Source: Cellulophaga sp. BC115SP
GTDB lineage: Bacteria; Bacteroidota; Bacteroidia; Cytophagales; Spirosomataceae
Length of the DNA stretch: 64,000 nt
Direction of reading: 5' to 3'
Assembly: GCF_009905545.1 (NCBI RefSeq)
Contig: NZ_JAAALB010000003.1
Coordinates: 248,001 to 312,000 of the forward strand
A program made the position numbers and the translations under genes. Shown here in pieces: positions 7,761 to 16,213 of this stretch. The stretch's first letter is position 1. Each line of letters begins with the position of its first letter. Below the pieces are notes generated by a model. That model made no database searches. It saw only the letters and a program-made list of their open reading frames with translations, and was not told where the DNA came from.

Positions 7761-9893
7761 TTATTTCAACAATTGATACACAATAAATGCCGATAAGTAT
7801 GCTAGCGTGGTCATATAAACCAACTGAATAGCAGGATAGCGCCATGATTTTGTTTCACGATATGTTGTAGCCAAGGTACTCATACATTGCATAGCAAAGG
7901 CATAAAATATCATAAGTGAAAAGCCTAATGCCGCGTCGTACATCGGTTTGCCAGTTTCAGGGTTTATTTCGGCACGCATACGATTCATGACGGTGGTGTT
8001 TTCGTCGTCTACTTCGCCTCCTAAACTATAAATTGTTGACATAGTTCCTACAAATACCTCACGCGCTGCAAAAGAAGTTAGCAAGGCAATGCCGATTTTC
8101 CAGTCATATCCTAAAGGCTTAATAGCTGGTTCGAGAACCTTACCAAAATGACCCGCATACGATGATTCCAGTTTTTGAGCCGCAATTTTATTTTCTAAAT
8201 CCGCTCCTGTTAAAGTTGGATTTTCAGTTTTCACTTTTTGTTCTGCTTCTTGCATTGCATTGCCTGGACCATAGCTAGCCATTACCCAAAGCACAATCGA
8301 AATAGCAACGATAATTTTACCAGCTTCAAATACGAAAGCTTTGGTAGAATTAAGCAAAGAAATCATAATGTGCTTGAAACGAGGACCTTTGTAAGAAGGG
8401 AGCTCCATGATGAAATAACTTCTTTCTTTGGCTTTTAATACTACTTTTAGTATCCATGCCGACAGAATCGCCATTCCAAAACCTAGTAAATACAAACCAA
8501 ATAAGGCAACTCCTTGCAAACTGAAAATGCCAAAAAGGGTGCTCTTTTCTGGAACTACTAGGGCAATAAGCACCGTATAAATTGGCAAACGTGCCGAACA
8601 CGACATCAATGGGGTTACCATAATAGTAATCAAGCGGTCTTTCCATGAGCCAATGCTGCGAGTACTCATAATGGCAGGTACAGCACATGCTACCCCTGAA
8701 ATAAGTGGCACAACGGATTTACCATTCAACCCAAATCGACGCATCAATTTGTCCATGATAAACATCACTCTGGACATATAACCTGTTTCTTCCAACAATG
8801 AAATAAACAAGAAGAGGAATACGATTTGAGGTACAAATACGACCACACCTCCAATACCAGCAATCAATCCGTCTGTCAATAAATTAACCAATTGGCTTTC
8901 TGGAAGGGTGTCTTTGAGGTATTGATTGAGCCACGCTACACCATTATCAATCAAATCTTGTGGATAAGCAGCCCAAGTAAATACTGCTTGGAACATAACA
9001 AACAAAATACCCAAGAAAACAAAATAGCCCCAAAACTGATGAAGAAAGACTTTATCCAAACGATCAGTCCAAGTTTTTACAGGCTCGTCTTCTACAGGAA
9101 TTTGATGCAAACAACCATCTACGATTTCGTTGAGTACCGCATAACGAGAAACAGTTTCTTGCGCTTGGAATTTTTTGGAATTCCAGCCATATTTTTCTTG
9201 AAGTTTATCGAAACCTACTCTTTGCTCGGTATTGAATTGTTTCAAATTATCGTGTTCCGAAAGCCATAACAAGGCGTGGTAATCGTCGGTATCACCATAT
9301 TTCTCTTTGATTTCATCAATCAATTCGGGCGAATATTCTACAGGTAACGAGTCGTTAGAATTGAATCGTTGCTCAAGCGTCTTGTTTACTGCAAGGCGTA
9401 AGCCATTGAGTCCGATACCTTTTTTGGCATTGACTTCTGCAACTTCTACGTTGAGCTCTTTGGCGAGCTTAAAAGAATTGATTACGATACCTGAGTTTTC
9501 AGCAACGTCAATCATGTTGAGTGCCAAAACGGTAGGAATACCAAGGTCACGAACTTGGCTAAATAGTAATAGATTGCGTTTAAGGTTAGACGCATCGGCT
9601 ACCACTATGGCCATATCTGGATAGTCAGGATGTTGTGGGTTGGCAAGGATGTTGATAACAACTTGCTCATCGACTGATTTTGGATATATACTATAAATCC
9701 CCGGTAAATCTAGAATTTCGGCTTCAGTGCCTGTCTCCAAATTCCATTTCCCAATCAACTTGTCCATAGTTACGCCAGGAAAGTTTCCTGTCTTTTGGCG
9801 TAGCCCCGTAAGGCTATTGAACAAAGATGATTTTCCAGCGTTGGGATTACCGATTAATGCTATTTTGGGTGATTTCTTCAAGGCTATTAGCAA
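7761..9893 (-). CDS. feoB: ferrous iron transport protein B
   Basis: A 710-residue inner-membrane Fe(II) transporter with a cytosolic GTPase head. G1 is GNPNAGKS (residues 15-22), then NFPGVTMDK (G2), DLPGIYSIYP (G3) and LALNMID (G4). The membrane part (about 290-710) has the Gate motifs, including SGVACAVPAIMSTRS and MTPLMSCSARLPIY, whose conserved Cys residues are present. A central insertion of charged residues (QEAEQKVKTENP) lies between Gate repeats, as in many FeoB proteins. FeoA is encoded 118 bases upstream on the same strand; no FeoC was seen. Confidence 0.97.
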   Translation of the reverse strand: MLIALKKSPKIALIGNPNAGKSSLFNSLTGLRQKTGNFPGVTMDKLIGKWNLETGTEAEILDLPGIYSIYPKSVDEQVVINILANPQHPDYPDMAIVVADASNLKRNLLLFSQVRDLGIPTVLALNMIDVAENSGIVINSFKLAKELNVEVAEVNAKKGIGLNGLRLAVNKTLEQRFNSNDSLPVEYSPELIDEIKEKYGDTDDYHALLWLSEHDNLKQFNTEQRVGFDKLQEKYGWNSKKFQAQETVSRYAVLNEIVDGCLHQIPVEDEPVKTWTDRLDKVFLHQFWGYFVFLGILFVMFQAVFTWAAYPQDLIDNGVAWLNQYLKDTLPESQLVNLLTDGLIAGIGGVVVFVPQIVFLFLFISLLEETGYMSRVMFIMDKLMRRFGLNGKSVVPLISGVACAVPAIMSTRSIGSWKDRLITIMVTPLMSCSARLPIYTVLIALVVPEKSTLFGIFSLQGVALFGLYLLGFGMAILSAWILKVVLKAKERSYFIMELPSYKGPRFKHIMISLLNSTKAFVFEAGKIIVAISIVLWVMASYGPGNAMQEAEQKVKTENPTLTGADLENKIAAQKLESSYAGHFGKVLEPAIKPLGYDWKIGIALLTSFAAREVFVGTMSTIYSLGGEVDDENTTVMNRMRAEINPETGKPMYDAALGFSLMIFYAFAMQCMSTLATTYRETKSWRYPAIQLVYMTTLAYLSAFIVYQLLK

Positions 9894-10011
9894 TTTTTGG
9901 CTTCAAACTAATAACGTAAAAACGCATAGTTTGTTCCTATCTATTCACTTTGTTATTGATTAGTCTTTTATGAAAATAGAATAAATCCAAGACCAACCAA
10001 AGTGGTATTAT

Positions 10012-10230
10012 TTAAGCAACAACAATAGTTGAGGCTTCATCTTTTCGCATTGACAAAACATAGCCAGAAACCTTTACGGCGATTGGGTCACCAAAGGGGG
10101 CAATATGTGTCATTGTTACTTGAGTACCGGGCAAGCAGCCCATTTCTAACAATTTGAGTGATAGAAGTTCGTCGCTAAAGCTCACAATCACGCCCTTTTC
10201 CCCGATTTTCAAATCCGCAACTGTTCTCAT
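10012..10230 (-). CDS. feoA: ferrous iron transport protein A
   Basis: A 72-residue SH3-like protein that assists FeoB. The start is set at the ATG at 10230 (MRTVADLKIGEKGVIV), because the in-frame extension to 10272 is hydrophobic and unlike the family. The features ELLSLKLLEMGCLPGTQV and GDPIAVKVSGYVLSMRKDEA are the usual FeoA core. It is the first gene of a feoA-feoB operon. Confidence 0.92.
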   Translation of the reverse strand: MRTVADLKIGEKGVIVSFSDELLSLKLLEMGCLPGTQVTMTHIAPFGDPIAVKVSGYVLSMRKDEASTIVVA

Positions 10231-10615
10231 GATTACGCTTTCGATTAATAGTAGTTGTAATATAAAGTACAAATTTCTAAAGACTTAACAAATTACGAAT
10301 TTGCACTTTATTTAGACTTATTCAAAACAAGTGCAAATAAACAAAGAGTTCCTTGTTTAAAGAAATATTTGCGAACTAAACCTCAAATTTTCTTTTTGAT
10401 TATGATTTTAATCATTTTGAAACATTAGTTTTTGCATTCTATTTGTCCTCTAAAAATCTCCCTACAAAGTTGTTGGGCGAATGTCTCAAAATATTACTTC
10501 CTTTTTGAGTTTGCAGTTTGTTTGTGTCGTAACTTTGCGGAAAATTTTGAAAAAGGGCTATCCAAATTTGACTCATCAACATTATGCCAAATATAGCCTC
10601 AGAGAGTTATTCGAC
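10231..10615. other. divergent control region between feoA and ccmB
   Basis: 385 bases without a gene. The ccmB side has a strong -7 match at 10530. On the feoA side only a weak box is seen (GAAATTTG, 10277 down to 10270). No obvious iron-regulator site was recognised. Confidence 0.4.
10510..10537 (+). promoter_or_regulatory. promoter of the ccm operon
   Basis: TTTG (10510-10513) and TAACTTTG (10530-10537) match the Bacteroidota -33/-7 pattern, though the 16-base gap is slightly short. This puts the transcription start near 10544 and supports an ATG at 10616 for ccmB rather than a longer protein. Confidence 0.6.
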
Positions 10616-11281
10616 ATGGTAAACGAAATAAAAGCATTAATTGACAAAGAGATACGATTGGAGTTGAGGCAAAAATATGCTATCAATGGGATGCTTTTAT
10701 ATATTGTGAGTACGGTATATGTGTGTTATTTGTCGTTTCGATTGAAGACAAACCATATCGATAAAATTACTTGGAACACGCTTTTTTGGATTATCATTCT
10801 TTTCACAGCAGTTAATGCTATTGCCAAAAGCTTCACGCAGGAGCGTTACGGGCGTCTTCTCTATTATTATACCTTAGCTAATCCAGTTGGAATTATTGTT
10901 TCGAAAATTATCTACAACTCTATCCTGATGTTGGTATTGTCATTGGTAGGATTTGGGGTGTATGGTTTGGTGATGGGTAATCCAGTAGGTGATGTAGGGT
11001 TGTATTTGGTGGCGCTTATACTTGGGGCAATTGGTTTTGCAAGCACACTCACGATGATTGCTGGTATTGCATCAAAAGCCGAAAACAGTGCAACATTGAT
11101 GGCAGTATTGAGTTTCCCAGTGATTATTCCGATGTTACTGATGTTAATAAAAATATCAAAAAATGCACTCGATGGACTAGATAGAGGTGAAAGCCTAGAC
11201 GAAGTAATGATTCTTTTGGCAATTGATGCTATCGTATTGGTATTGTCGGTGATACTTTTCCCTTTTTTGTGGAGAAGTTAG
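10616..11281 (+). CDS. ccmB: heme exporter / cytochrome c maturation membrane protein CcmB
   Basis: 221 residues, the usual CcmB length, with six predicted membrane segments. The start at ATG 10616 gives MVNEIKALIDKEIRLELRQ, the typical CcmB beginning; the longer frame from 10481 overlaps the promoter. Conserved text includes FTAVNAIAKSFTQERYGRLL and the stretch YTLANPVGIIVSKIIYN. CcmB is the membrane part of the CcmAB ABC transporter that frees haem-loaded CcmE. The ATPase CcmA is not encoded beside it, which is notable. It is the first gene of the ccm cluster running to 15928. Confidence 0.9.
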   Translation: MVNEIKALIDKEIRLELRQKYAINGMLLYIVSTVYVCYLSFRLKTNHIDKITWNTLFWIIILFTAVNAIAKSFTQERYGRLLYYYTLANPVGIIVSKIIYNSILMLVLSLVGFGVYGLVMGNPVGDVGLYLVALILGAIGFASTLTMIAGIASKAENSATLMAVLSFPVIIPMLLMLIKISKNALDGLDRGESLDEVMILLAIDAIVLVLSVILFPFLWRS

Positions 11282-11369
11282 AGAATTGAGTGGTTTATAG
11301 TTATTACTAGACATTTGTAAAAATTTAGAAAAAACTCAATGATTCAACATAGAGTTAATAAATGATAAA

Positions 11370-12032
11370 ATGAAACAGAATTGGTATAAGTATTTGGCAG
11401 TATTGATGCTGTCGTATGTAATGGTTTGGGGCTTTTTGGGACATATTCCTCGTCAGCCTGTATTGCACGAAACGGCTCGTAACCTGTATTTCCACGTGCC
11501 GATGTGGTTTTCGATGTTTGTGATGTTGACAATTTCGGTTATCAATTCGATTAAGTATTTGAGAAATCCACTTACTGCTATCGACGACAAAGCGGAGTCT
11601 TATGCCTATACTGGGATTTTGTTTGGTGTTGTAGGTTGTGCAACAGGAAGTATCTGGGCACGTTATACATGGGGTACTTGGTGGACCAACGATGTAAAAC
11701 TCAATGGCGCAGCTATCGGATTATTAATCTACTTTGCTTATGCTATTTTAAGAGGCTCGTTTGAAGACGAACAACAAAAAGCACGTATTTCGGCGATTTA
11801 TAACATTTTTGCTATAGCATTATTGATTCCTTTACTAATCATTTTGCCACGTATGACCGATTCGTTGCACCCAGGTAATGGTGGTAACCCAGGTTTTAAA
11901 CCAATGGATACACAAGGTGCTATGCGCATTGTCTTTTATCCTGCTGTAATTGGATGGATTAGTTTGGGTTATTGGATTACCAATCTTCGTTTACGTATTC
12001 GTAAAATTGAACGACAAGCGAATGAAGCCTAG
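11370..12032 (+). CDS. ccmC: cytochrome c maturation haem-handling protein, CcmC-like (CcsA/CcmC family)
   Basis: A 220-residue protein with six predicted membrane helices. The tryptophan-rich periplasmic haem motif is WARYTWGTWWTNDVKLN (a variant of WGxxWxWD), and the flanking histidine-bearing helices (NLYFHVPMWF) are present. CcmC loads haem onto the periplasmic chaperone CcmE. The gene follows ccmB after 88 bases and precedes a CcmD-like gene, the usual Bacteroidota order. Length and motif separate it from the much longer CcmF at 13053. Confidence 0.9.
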   Translation: MKQNWYKYLAVLMLSYVMVWGFLGHIPRQPVLHETARNLYFHVPMWFSMFVMLTISVINSIKYLRNPLTAIDDKAESYAYTGILFGVVGCATGSIWARYTWGTWWTNDVKLNGAAIGLLIYFAYAILRGSFEDEQQKARISAIYNIFAIALLIPLLIILPRMTDSLHPGNGGNPGFKPMDTQGAMRIVFYPAVIGWISLGYWITNLRLRIRKIERQANEA

Positions 12033-12192
12033 ATAAGTTTTGGATGGAGAGTTGAGCATAAGGAGTTTTGCTGGATTCATCATTTGTTATTTACAATTCG
12101 GTACCAAACAAGAGTTTACTTATTTCTCATTAATAAAAGTCTTTTACTAAATAAAAAGCCCCAAGTTTATCACTAAAGGCTCGATAGATAAA

Positions 12193-12417
12193 ATGAAAAA
12201 GTTATTATCATTTTTAACATTAATGCTAGTTTCGCTAGCTTCTTTTGCTCAAGACAATGCTGCTGGTGAGCCAGAAATGGCTGATAAATTATATGCAGAT
12301 GGGCGTATTTACGCGGTAGTCGCTGTGGTGGTTACTATATTTTTGGGTGTTGTAATTTATCTGATAACATTGGATAAGAAAATTTCAAAAATCGAAAAAA
12401 CTCTCAATTCGAAATAA
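12193..12417 (+). CDS. small CcmD-like membrane protein
   Basis: 74 residues: a signal-like N-terminus (MKKLLSFLTLMLVSLASFAQ), then one membrane helix (about 41-59, IYAVVAVVVTIFLGVVIYLI) and a short charged tail. CcmD proteins are small one-helix partners of CcmC that help release haem-loaded CcmE. The position between ccmC and ccmE supports this; similarity is in layout more than in sequence. The N-terminal cleavable-looking segment is common in the Bacteroidota version. Confidence 0.75.
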   Translation: MKKLLSFLTLMLVSLASFAQDNAAGEPEMADKLYADGRIYAVVAVVVTIFLGVVIYLITLDKKISKIEKTLNSK

Positions 12418-12447
12418 GCGAAATCTCAAAAAGACGCATCAATAATC

Positions 12448-12888
12448 ATGAAAAAAACACACATCTTCGGACTAATTATCATTGCCATTGCAGTGGTGAT
12501 TTTGGTGTCAACGGGTACCGACGCTAGTACTTATGTTGACTTTGGCGTAGCCGAAAATATGGCTAAAGACGGTAGTGCAGAGAAAGTACACGTAGTGGGT
12601 AAACTTAAAAAAGATGCTGGTGGTAATGTTACAGGAATGAGTTATAATCCTGCACTTGATGCCAATCACTTCGAATTTACATTGGTTGATAACAAAGGAC
12701 GTGAACAGAAAGTTGTATATGATGCTCCAAAACCTCAAGATATGGATCGTTCTGAGCAAGTCGTGATTATTGGTAATATGGAAGGTCAGGTTTTTAAATG
12801 TGAAAAAATCTTATTGAAATGCCCTTCTAAATACCAAGATGGAAATGTGGATTTCAAAGAAGTAGAAAAAACTGCTTCTAAATCATAA
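12448..12888 (+). CDS. ccmE: periplasmic haem chaperone CcmE, CxxxY type
   Basis: A 146-residue protein with an N-terminal membrane anchor (residues 5-21) and an OB-fold domain (EFTLVDNKGREQKVVYDAPKPQDMDRSEQVVIIGNM, read as two blocks). The haem-attachment motif is CPSKY (Cys125, Tyr129) where the enterobacterial protein has HxxxY, so haem is probably bound covalently through Cys rather than His. CcmE receives haem from CcmC and hands it to CcmF. It follows the CcmD-like gene after 30 bases. Confidence 0.92.
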   Translation: MKKTHIFGLIIIAIAVVILVSTGTDASTYVDFGVAENMAKDGSAEKVHVVGKLKKDAGGNVTGMSYNPALDANHFEFTLVDNKGREQKVVYDAPKPQDMDRSEQVVIIGNMEGQVFKCEKILLKCPSKYQDGNVDFKEVEKTASKS

Positions 12889-12944
12889 TTCGGCAGTTGG
12901 CTGTTGCCATATAGTTGATTCAGACTTACTGCTTACTTCAACAG

Positions 12945-12985
12945 ATACGACTTCCAAACTCTTTTATTGAGTGTAGGAGTCGTAT
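12945..12985. other. hairpin in the ccmE-ccmF gap
   Basis: ATACGACT (12945-12952) pairs with AGTCGTAT (12978-12985), with ACTC/GAGT inside. There is no T-run, so this is an mRNA structure or processing site rather than a clear terminator. It lies between ccmE and ccmF. Confidence 0.4.
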
Positions 12986-13052
12986 TTGTCTTAAAAATGC
13001 CTCAATGGTATTCAAAAATTAGGGTCTATCTCCCCAAACCCATTTTATCAAG

Positions 13053-15626
13053 ATGTTACATACAACTATCGGAAATGTGGGTCATTTGTGTATTATTATC
13101 TCGTTTGTGACGTCGGTAATATCTGCATTTGGCTATTTCAAATCACTTCAAATTAAAAACCTCGAAGAACAAGAGTCTTGGAAGAAATTTTCTCGCTATT
13201 CTTTTTACCTACATGGTCTTTCGATTGTAGGAGTAATTGTGGCGCTTTATTCCATTATTTATAACCACTATTTCGAGTATCAATATGCTTGGTCACACTC
13301 GTCGATTGCACTTCCTGTATATTATATTGTTTCATGTTTTTGGGAAGGTCAAGAGGGTAGTTTCTTATTGTGGATTTTCTGGCATGCACTTTTGGGCTTG
13401 ATTCTTATCAAAACCAATCGCAAATGGGAAGCTCCTTTGATGGTAGTTTTTGCTACTGTTCAAGCTTTTCTTTGTTCGATGATTTTGGGGATAGTATTAC
13501 CACTTATTGACTTCAAAATTGGTTCATCACCATTCTTGTTAATGCGTGAGGCTATGCCTGATTTACCTGTTTGGAAAATGAACCCCAACTTTGTTCCAGA
13601 AGATGGACGTGGTTTGAACCCATTGCTTCAAAACTATTGGATGGTAATTCACCCGCCAACCTTATTCTTAGGCTTTGCTACAACCTTGATTCCATTTGCT
13701 TATGCGATTGCTGGTTTGTGGCGTGGAGAGTACAAAGAATGGATTCGTCCTGCTTTGCCTTGGTCGTTATTTTCGGCGGCAGTACTTGGCATAGGCATTA
13801 TCATGGGAGCTTATTGGGCTTATGAAACGCTCAACTTTGGTGGATATTGGAACTGGGACCCTGTTGAAAATGCTTCATTTGTTCCATGGTTAGTATTGGT
13901 TGCTGCAATTCACTGTATGATTATTTACAAAACCAATGAGTCGGCATTGCGCATCTCATTCATTTTGGTGATTACTTCCTTTATTTTGGTTTTATACTCT
14001 ACTTTCTTGAACCGTAGTGGTGTGTTAGGCGAGGCATCTGTTCACTCATTTACAGATTTGGGTCTTTCAGGACAGTTATTGTTATATCTTTTATTCTTCT
14101 TAGTGGGTGCAGTAGGTTTGTTAATTTATCGTTGGAAAAACATCCCAACAGAAGAACAAGAGGCGTCTGTATATAGTCGTGAATTCTGGATATTTATTGG
14201 CGCTACAGCTTTGTGTTTGTCGTCTTTCCAAATTATTGCAGCAACGTCTTTGCCAGTATATAACAAAATAGTAGAAGCCTTGGGCTTTGTGTCTAAACTA
14301 GCACCACCTGCCGATGCGCCAACGTATTATTCAAAATTCCAGTTGTGGTTTGCCGCAGCAGTGGCTATTTTGACAGGTACTGGTCAATATTTTTGGTGGA
14401 AAAAAATCAAGAAAGAAAATATATCTCAGCATTTCTTAACACCCGCTTTGGTGTCTTTGATTTTGACTTCTTTGGGTATTTTAGCAACAACCAAATTAGA
14501 GTTGGGAGATTTTTTCAGTAATCCAACCTATATCGCTTTACTTTTTGCGTGTATCTATGCTTTTGTCACCAACGGAACAATTTTGTTTAATATCGCTCGT
14601 GGCAACTACAAGCTATCAGGTGGTGCTGTAACGCACATTGGTTTTGCGATGATGCTATTCGGTATTTTGTATTCGTCGGGTTATTCTAAAGTAGTTTCGA
14701 TTAATACATCGGGTTTTGCTATTTCGAATAAAGACGAAGCTTTTACCAAAAATAACGATAAAGAAAATAAAGAAAACGTAGTATTGTGGTTGAATACACC
14801 TTTAGAAATGGGCAAGTACACGCTCACTTACAAAGGGGTTCGAGTAGAAGGTCGTGAGCTACCTGAGTATGTTCGTCCTGAGCTGGTAGAATTAATTGAG
14901 AACGATTTCCATGCTGTGGCTCTTCAAGATATTGAGCAACAAGGTAAAAAGTATTATGCCAAAGGCGATACTTTACCCGTTTTTCCTGAAAATAAGTATT
15001 ACGAAATAGATTTCCGTGATAAAGATGGCAAAGTGACAACGTTATATCCTCGTGCTCAAATCAACAAGAAAATGGGGAATGCTTTCTCGCCAGACTTGAA
15101 GCACTCGGCATTGGGTGATTTGTATACTTATGTAGCTTTGGCACCGAATTTGGATGAGAAGGAGTGGAGCAAAACGGAGAAATTCACGGTTGCGGTAAAA
15201 GATACCTTTTTCTTGAATGATTATGTGGCTGTATTGGACGAAGTAAAACGTGTAACTGAGTTTGAAGGAAAACCTCTTGGTCCACAAGATGCAGCAGTTC
15301 AAGCACGTATTTTGATTTCAGGAAAAGAGGCTATTCCACATGAAATAAAACCAGTATTTGTCATTCGTGATGGTATGGTCGCTATGCCACCAGTGGAAAA
15401 TGCAGAGGCTGGTGTACGAGCAAGATTTGTGAGTGTAGACCCTCAAACAGGTAAATTCACCTTTGATATTAATACAACCCAAAGAGATTTTATTATTTTG
15501 AAAGCCATCGAAAAGCCTTTGGTGAATATCTTGTGGATAGGTACAATTATCTTATCGATTGGTTTCGTGATGGCAACAATCCGCCGTTATCGTGAATTCA
15601 AACTGATGCGAGATAAAGGATTTTAA
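13053..15626 (+). CDS. ccmF: cytochrome c haem lyase CcmF (CcsA family)
   Basis: An 857-residue multi-helix membrane protein. The N-terminal two thirds hold the haem-handling core, with HPPTLFLGFATTLIPFAYAIAG and the tryptophan motif GGYWNWDPVENASFVPWL (about residues 264-282), followed by FLNRSGVLGEASVHSF. The C-terminal third (about 530-830) is a periplasmic domain closed by a last helix (ILWIGTIILSIGFVMA). CcmF joins haem from CcmE to the CxxCH motif of apocytochromes. The gene follows ccmE after 164 bases and is followed after 14 bases by a small membrane protein. Confidence 0.95.
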   Translation: MLHTTIGNVGHLCIIISFVTSVISAFGYFKSLQIKNLEEQESWKKFSRYSFYLHGLSIVGVIVALYSIIYNHYFEYQYAWSHSSIALPVYYIVSCFWEGQEGSFLLWIFWHALLGLILIKTNRKWEAPLMVVFATVQAFLCSMILGIVLPLIDFKIGSSPFLLMREAMPDLPVWKMNPNFVPEDGRGLNPLLQNYWMVIHPPTLFLGFATTLIPFAYAIAGLWRGEYKEWIRPALPWSLFSAAVLGIGIIMGAYWAYETLNFGGYWNWDPVENASFVPWLVLVAAIHCMIIYKTNESALRISFILVITSFILVLYSTFLNRSGVLGEASVHSFTDLGLSGQLLLYLLFFLVGAVGLLIYRWKNIPTEEQEASVYSREFWIFIGATALCLSSFQIIAATSLPVYNKIVEALGFVSKLAPPADAPTYYSKFQLWFAAAVAILTGTGQYFWWKKIKKENISQHFLTPALVSLILTSLGILATTKLELGDFFSNPTYIALLFACIYAFVTNGTILFNIARGNYKLSGGAVTHIGFAMMLFGILYSSGYSKVVSINTSGFAISNKDEAFTKNNDKENKENVVLWLNTPLEMGKYTLTYKGVRVEGRELPEYVRPELVELIENDFHAVALQDIEQQGKKYYAKGDTLPVFPENKYYEIDFRDKDGKVTTLYPRAQINKKMGNAFSPDLKHSALGDLYTYVALAPNLDEKEWSKTEKFTVAVKDTFFLNDYVAVLDEVKRVTEFEGKPLGPQDAAVQARILISGKEAIPHEIKPVFVIRDGMVAMPPVENAEAGVRARFVSVDPQTGKFTFDINTTQRDFIILKAIEKPLVNILWIGTIILSIGFVMATIRRYREFKLMRDKGF

Positions 15627-15640
15627 TTAAGCACAAACTC

Positions 15641-15928
15641 ATGAGCAGAAAAGAAATATTATTGCTGTCAGCAGCTTTAGGCTTTTTGATAATTTGGGTT
15701 CTTGACCTTCGTGCAGGAACACCGCCAGAGGTAAATACTTTTTGGACAAAGATTTTTTACCATTATAGCTGGCTTATGATGTGTGTGGGTTGTTTGTTTT
15801 ACTTTCAGTATTCTAAACAAATTCGTTTGAAGAAAGAAGAACAATCGAACAAAAGTGATAAAAAAGAGCCTGTTGGAGACCTCAAAAAGTCGCAACGTCA
15901 GGCTTTGTTAAAAGGAAAGAAAAAGTAA
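15641..15928 (+). CDS. small membrane protein at the end of the ccm cluster, unknown
   Basis: A 95-residue protein with two hydrophobic segments (about 6-23 and 41-56) and a very basic, disordered tail (KKSQRQALLKGKKK). It starts 14 bases after ccmF, so it is surely co-transcribed. I know no characterised family; by position it may assist CcmF or cytochrome assembly, but this is inference only. Confidence 0.65.
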   Translation: MSRKEILLLSAALGFLIIWVLDLRAGTPPEVNTFWTKIFYHYSWLMMCVGCLFYFQYSKQIRLKKEEQSNKSDKKEPVGDLKKSQRQALLKGKKK

Positions 15929-16090
15929 AATCCAGCTGTTGGGCATAGTATTTTAATAGTAAGATTTTGTAAAAAAGCCCACAGATGTCAAATTTTTAGG
16001 GAGAGCGGTTTGATAAATCGCTCTTTCTTTTTGAAATTTGACCAAAAATATGCAATTTGATGTTTAGAGAATGTGAGTTTTTCTAAACCA

Positions 16091-16098
16091 TACCTTCG
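16091..16098 (+). promoter_or_regulatory. possible -7 box of the CBS/CorC gene
   Basis: TACCTTCG differs at one base from TAnnTTTG. It lies about 115 bases before the start codon, in the 285-base gap after the ccm genes. Confidence 0.3.
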
Positions 16099-16213
16099 TA
16101 TTGTGTTGCTAATCAAATCACATACGGTTGTCTAACTCACAGATATAGATGTATTTAACCAATCAAGCATTCGACATCTATGTCTTCTAATTCAAAATTG
16201 AAACCAACCCCAG

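Noticed and set aside
8350-9624. Several reading frames on both strands inside feoB
   Set aside because: They overlap a complete, well-conserved FeoB frame and show no family features.
10481-10615. An N-terminal extension of CcmB by 45 residues
   Set aside because: It covers the -33/-7 promoter motif, and the text before residue 46 is unlike the CcmB family.
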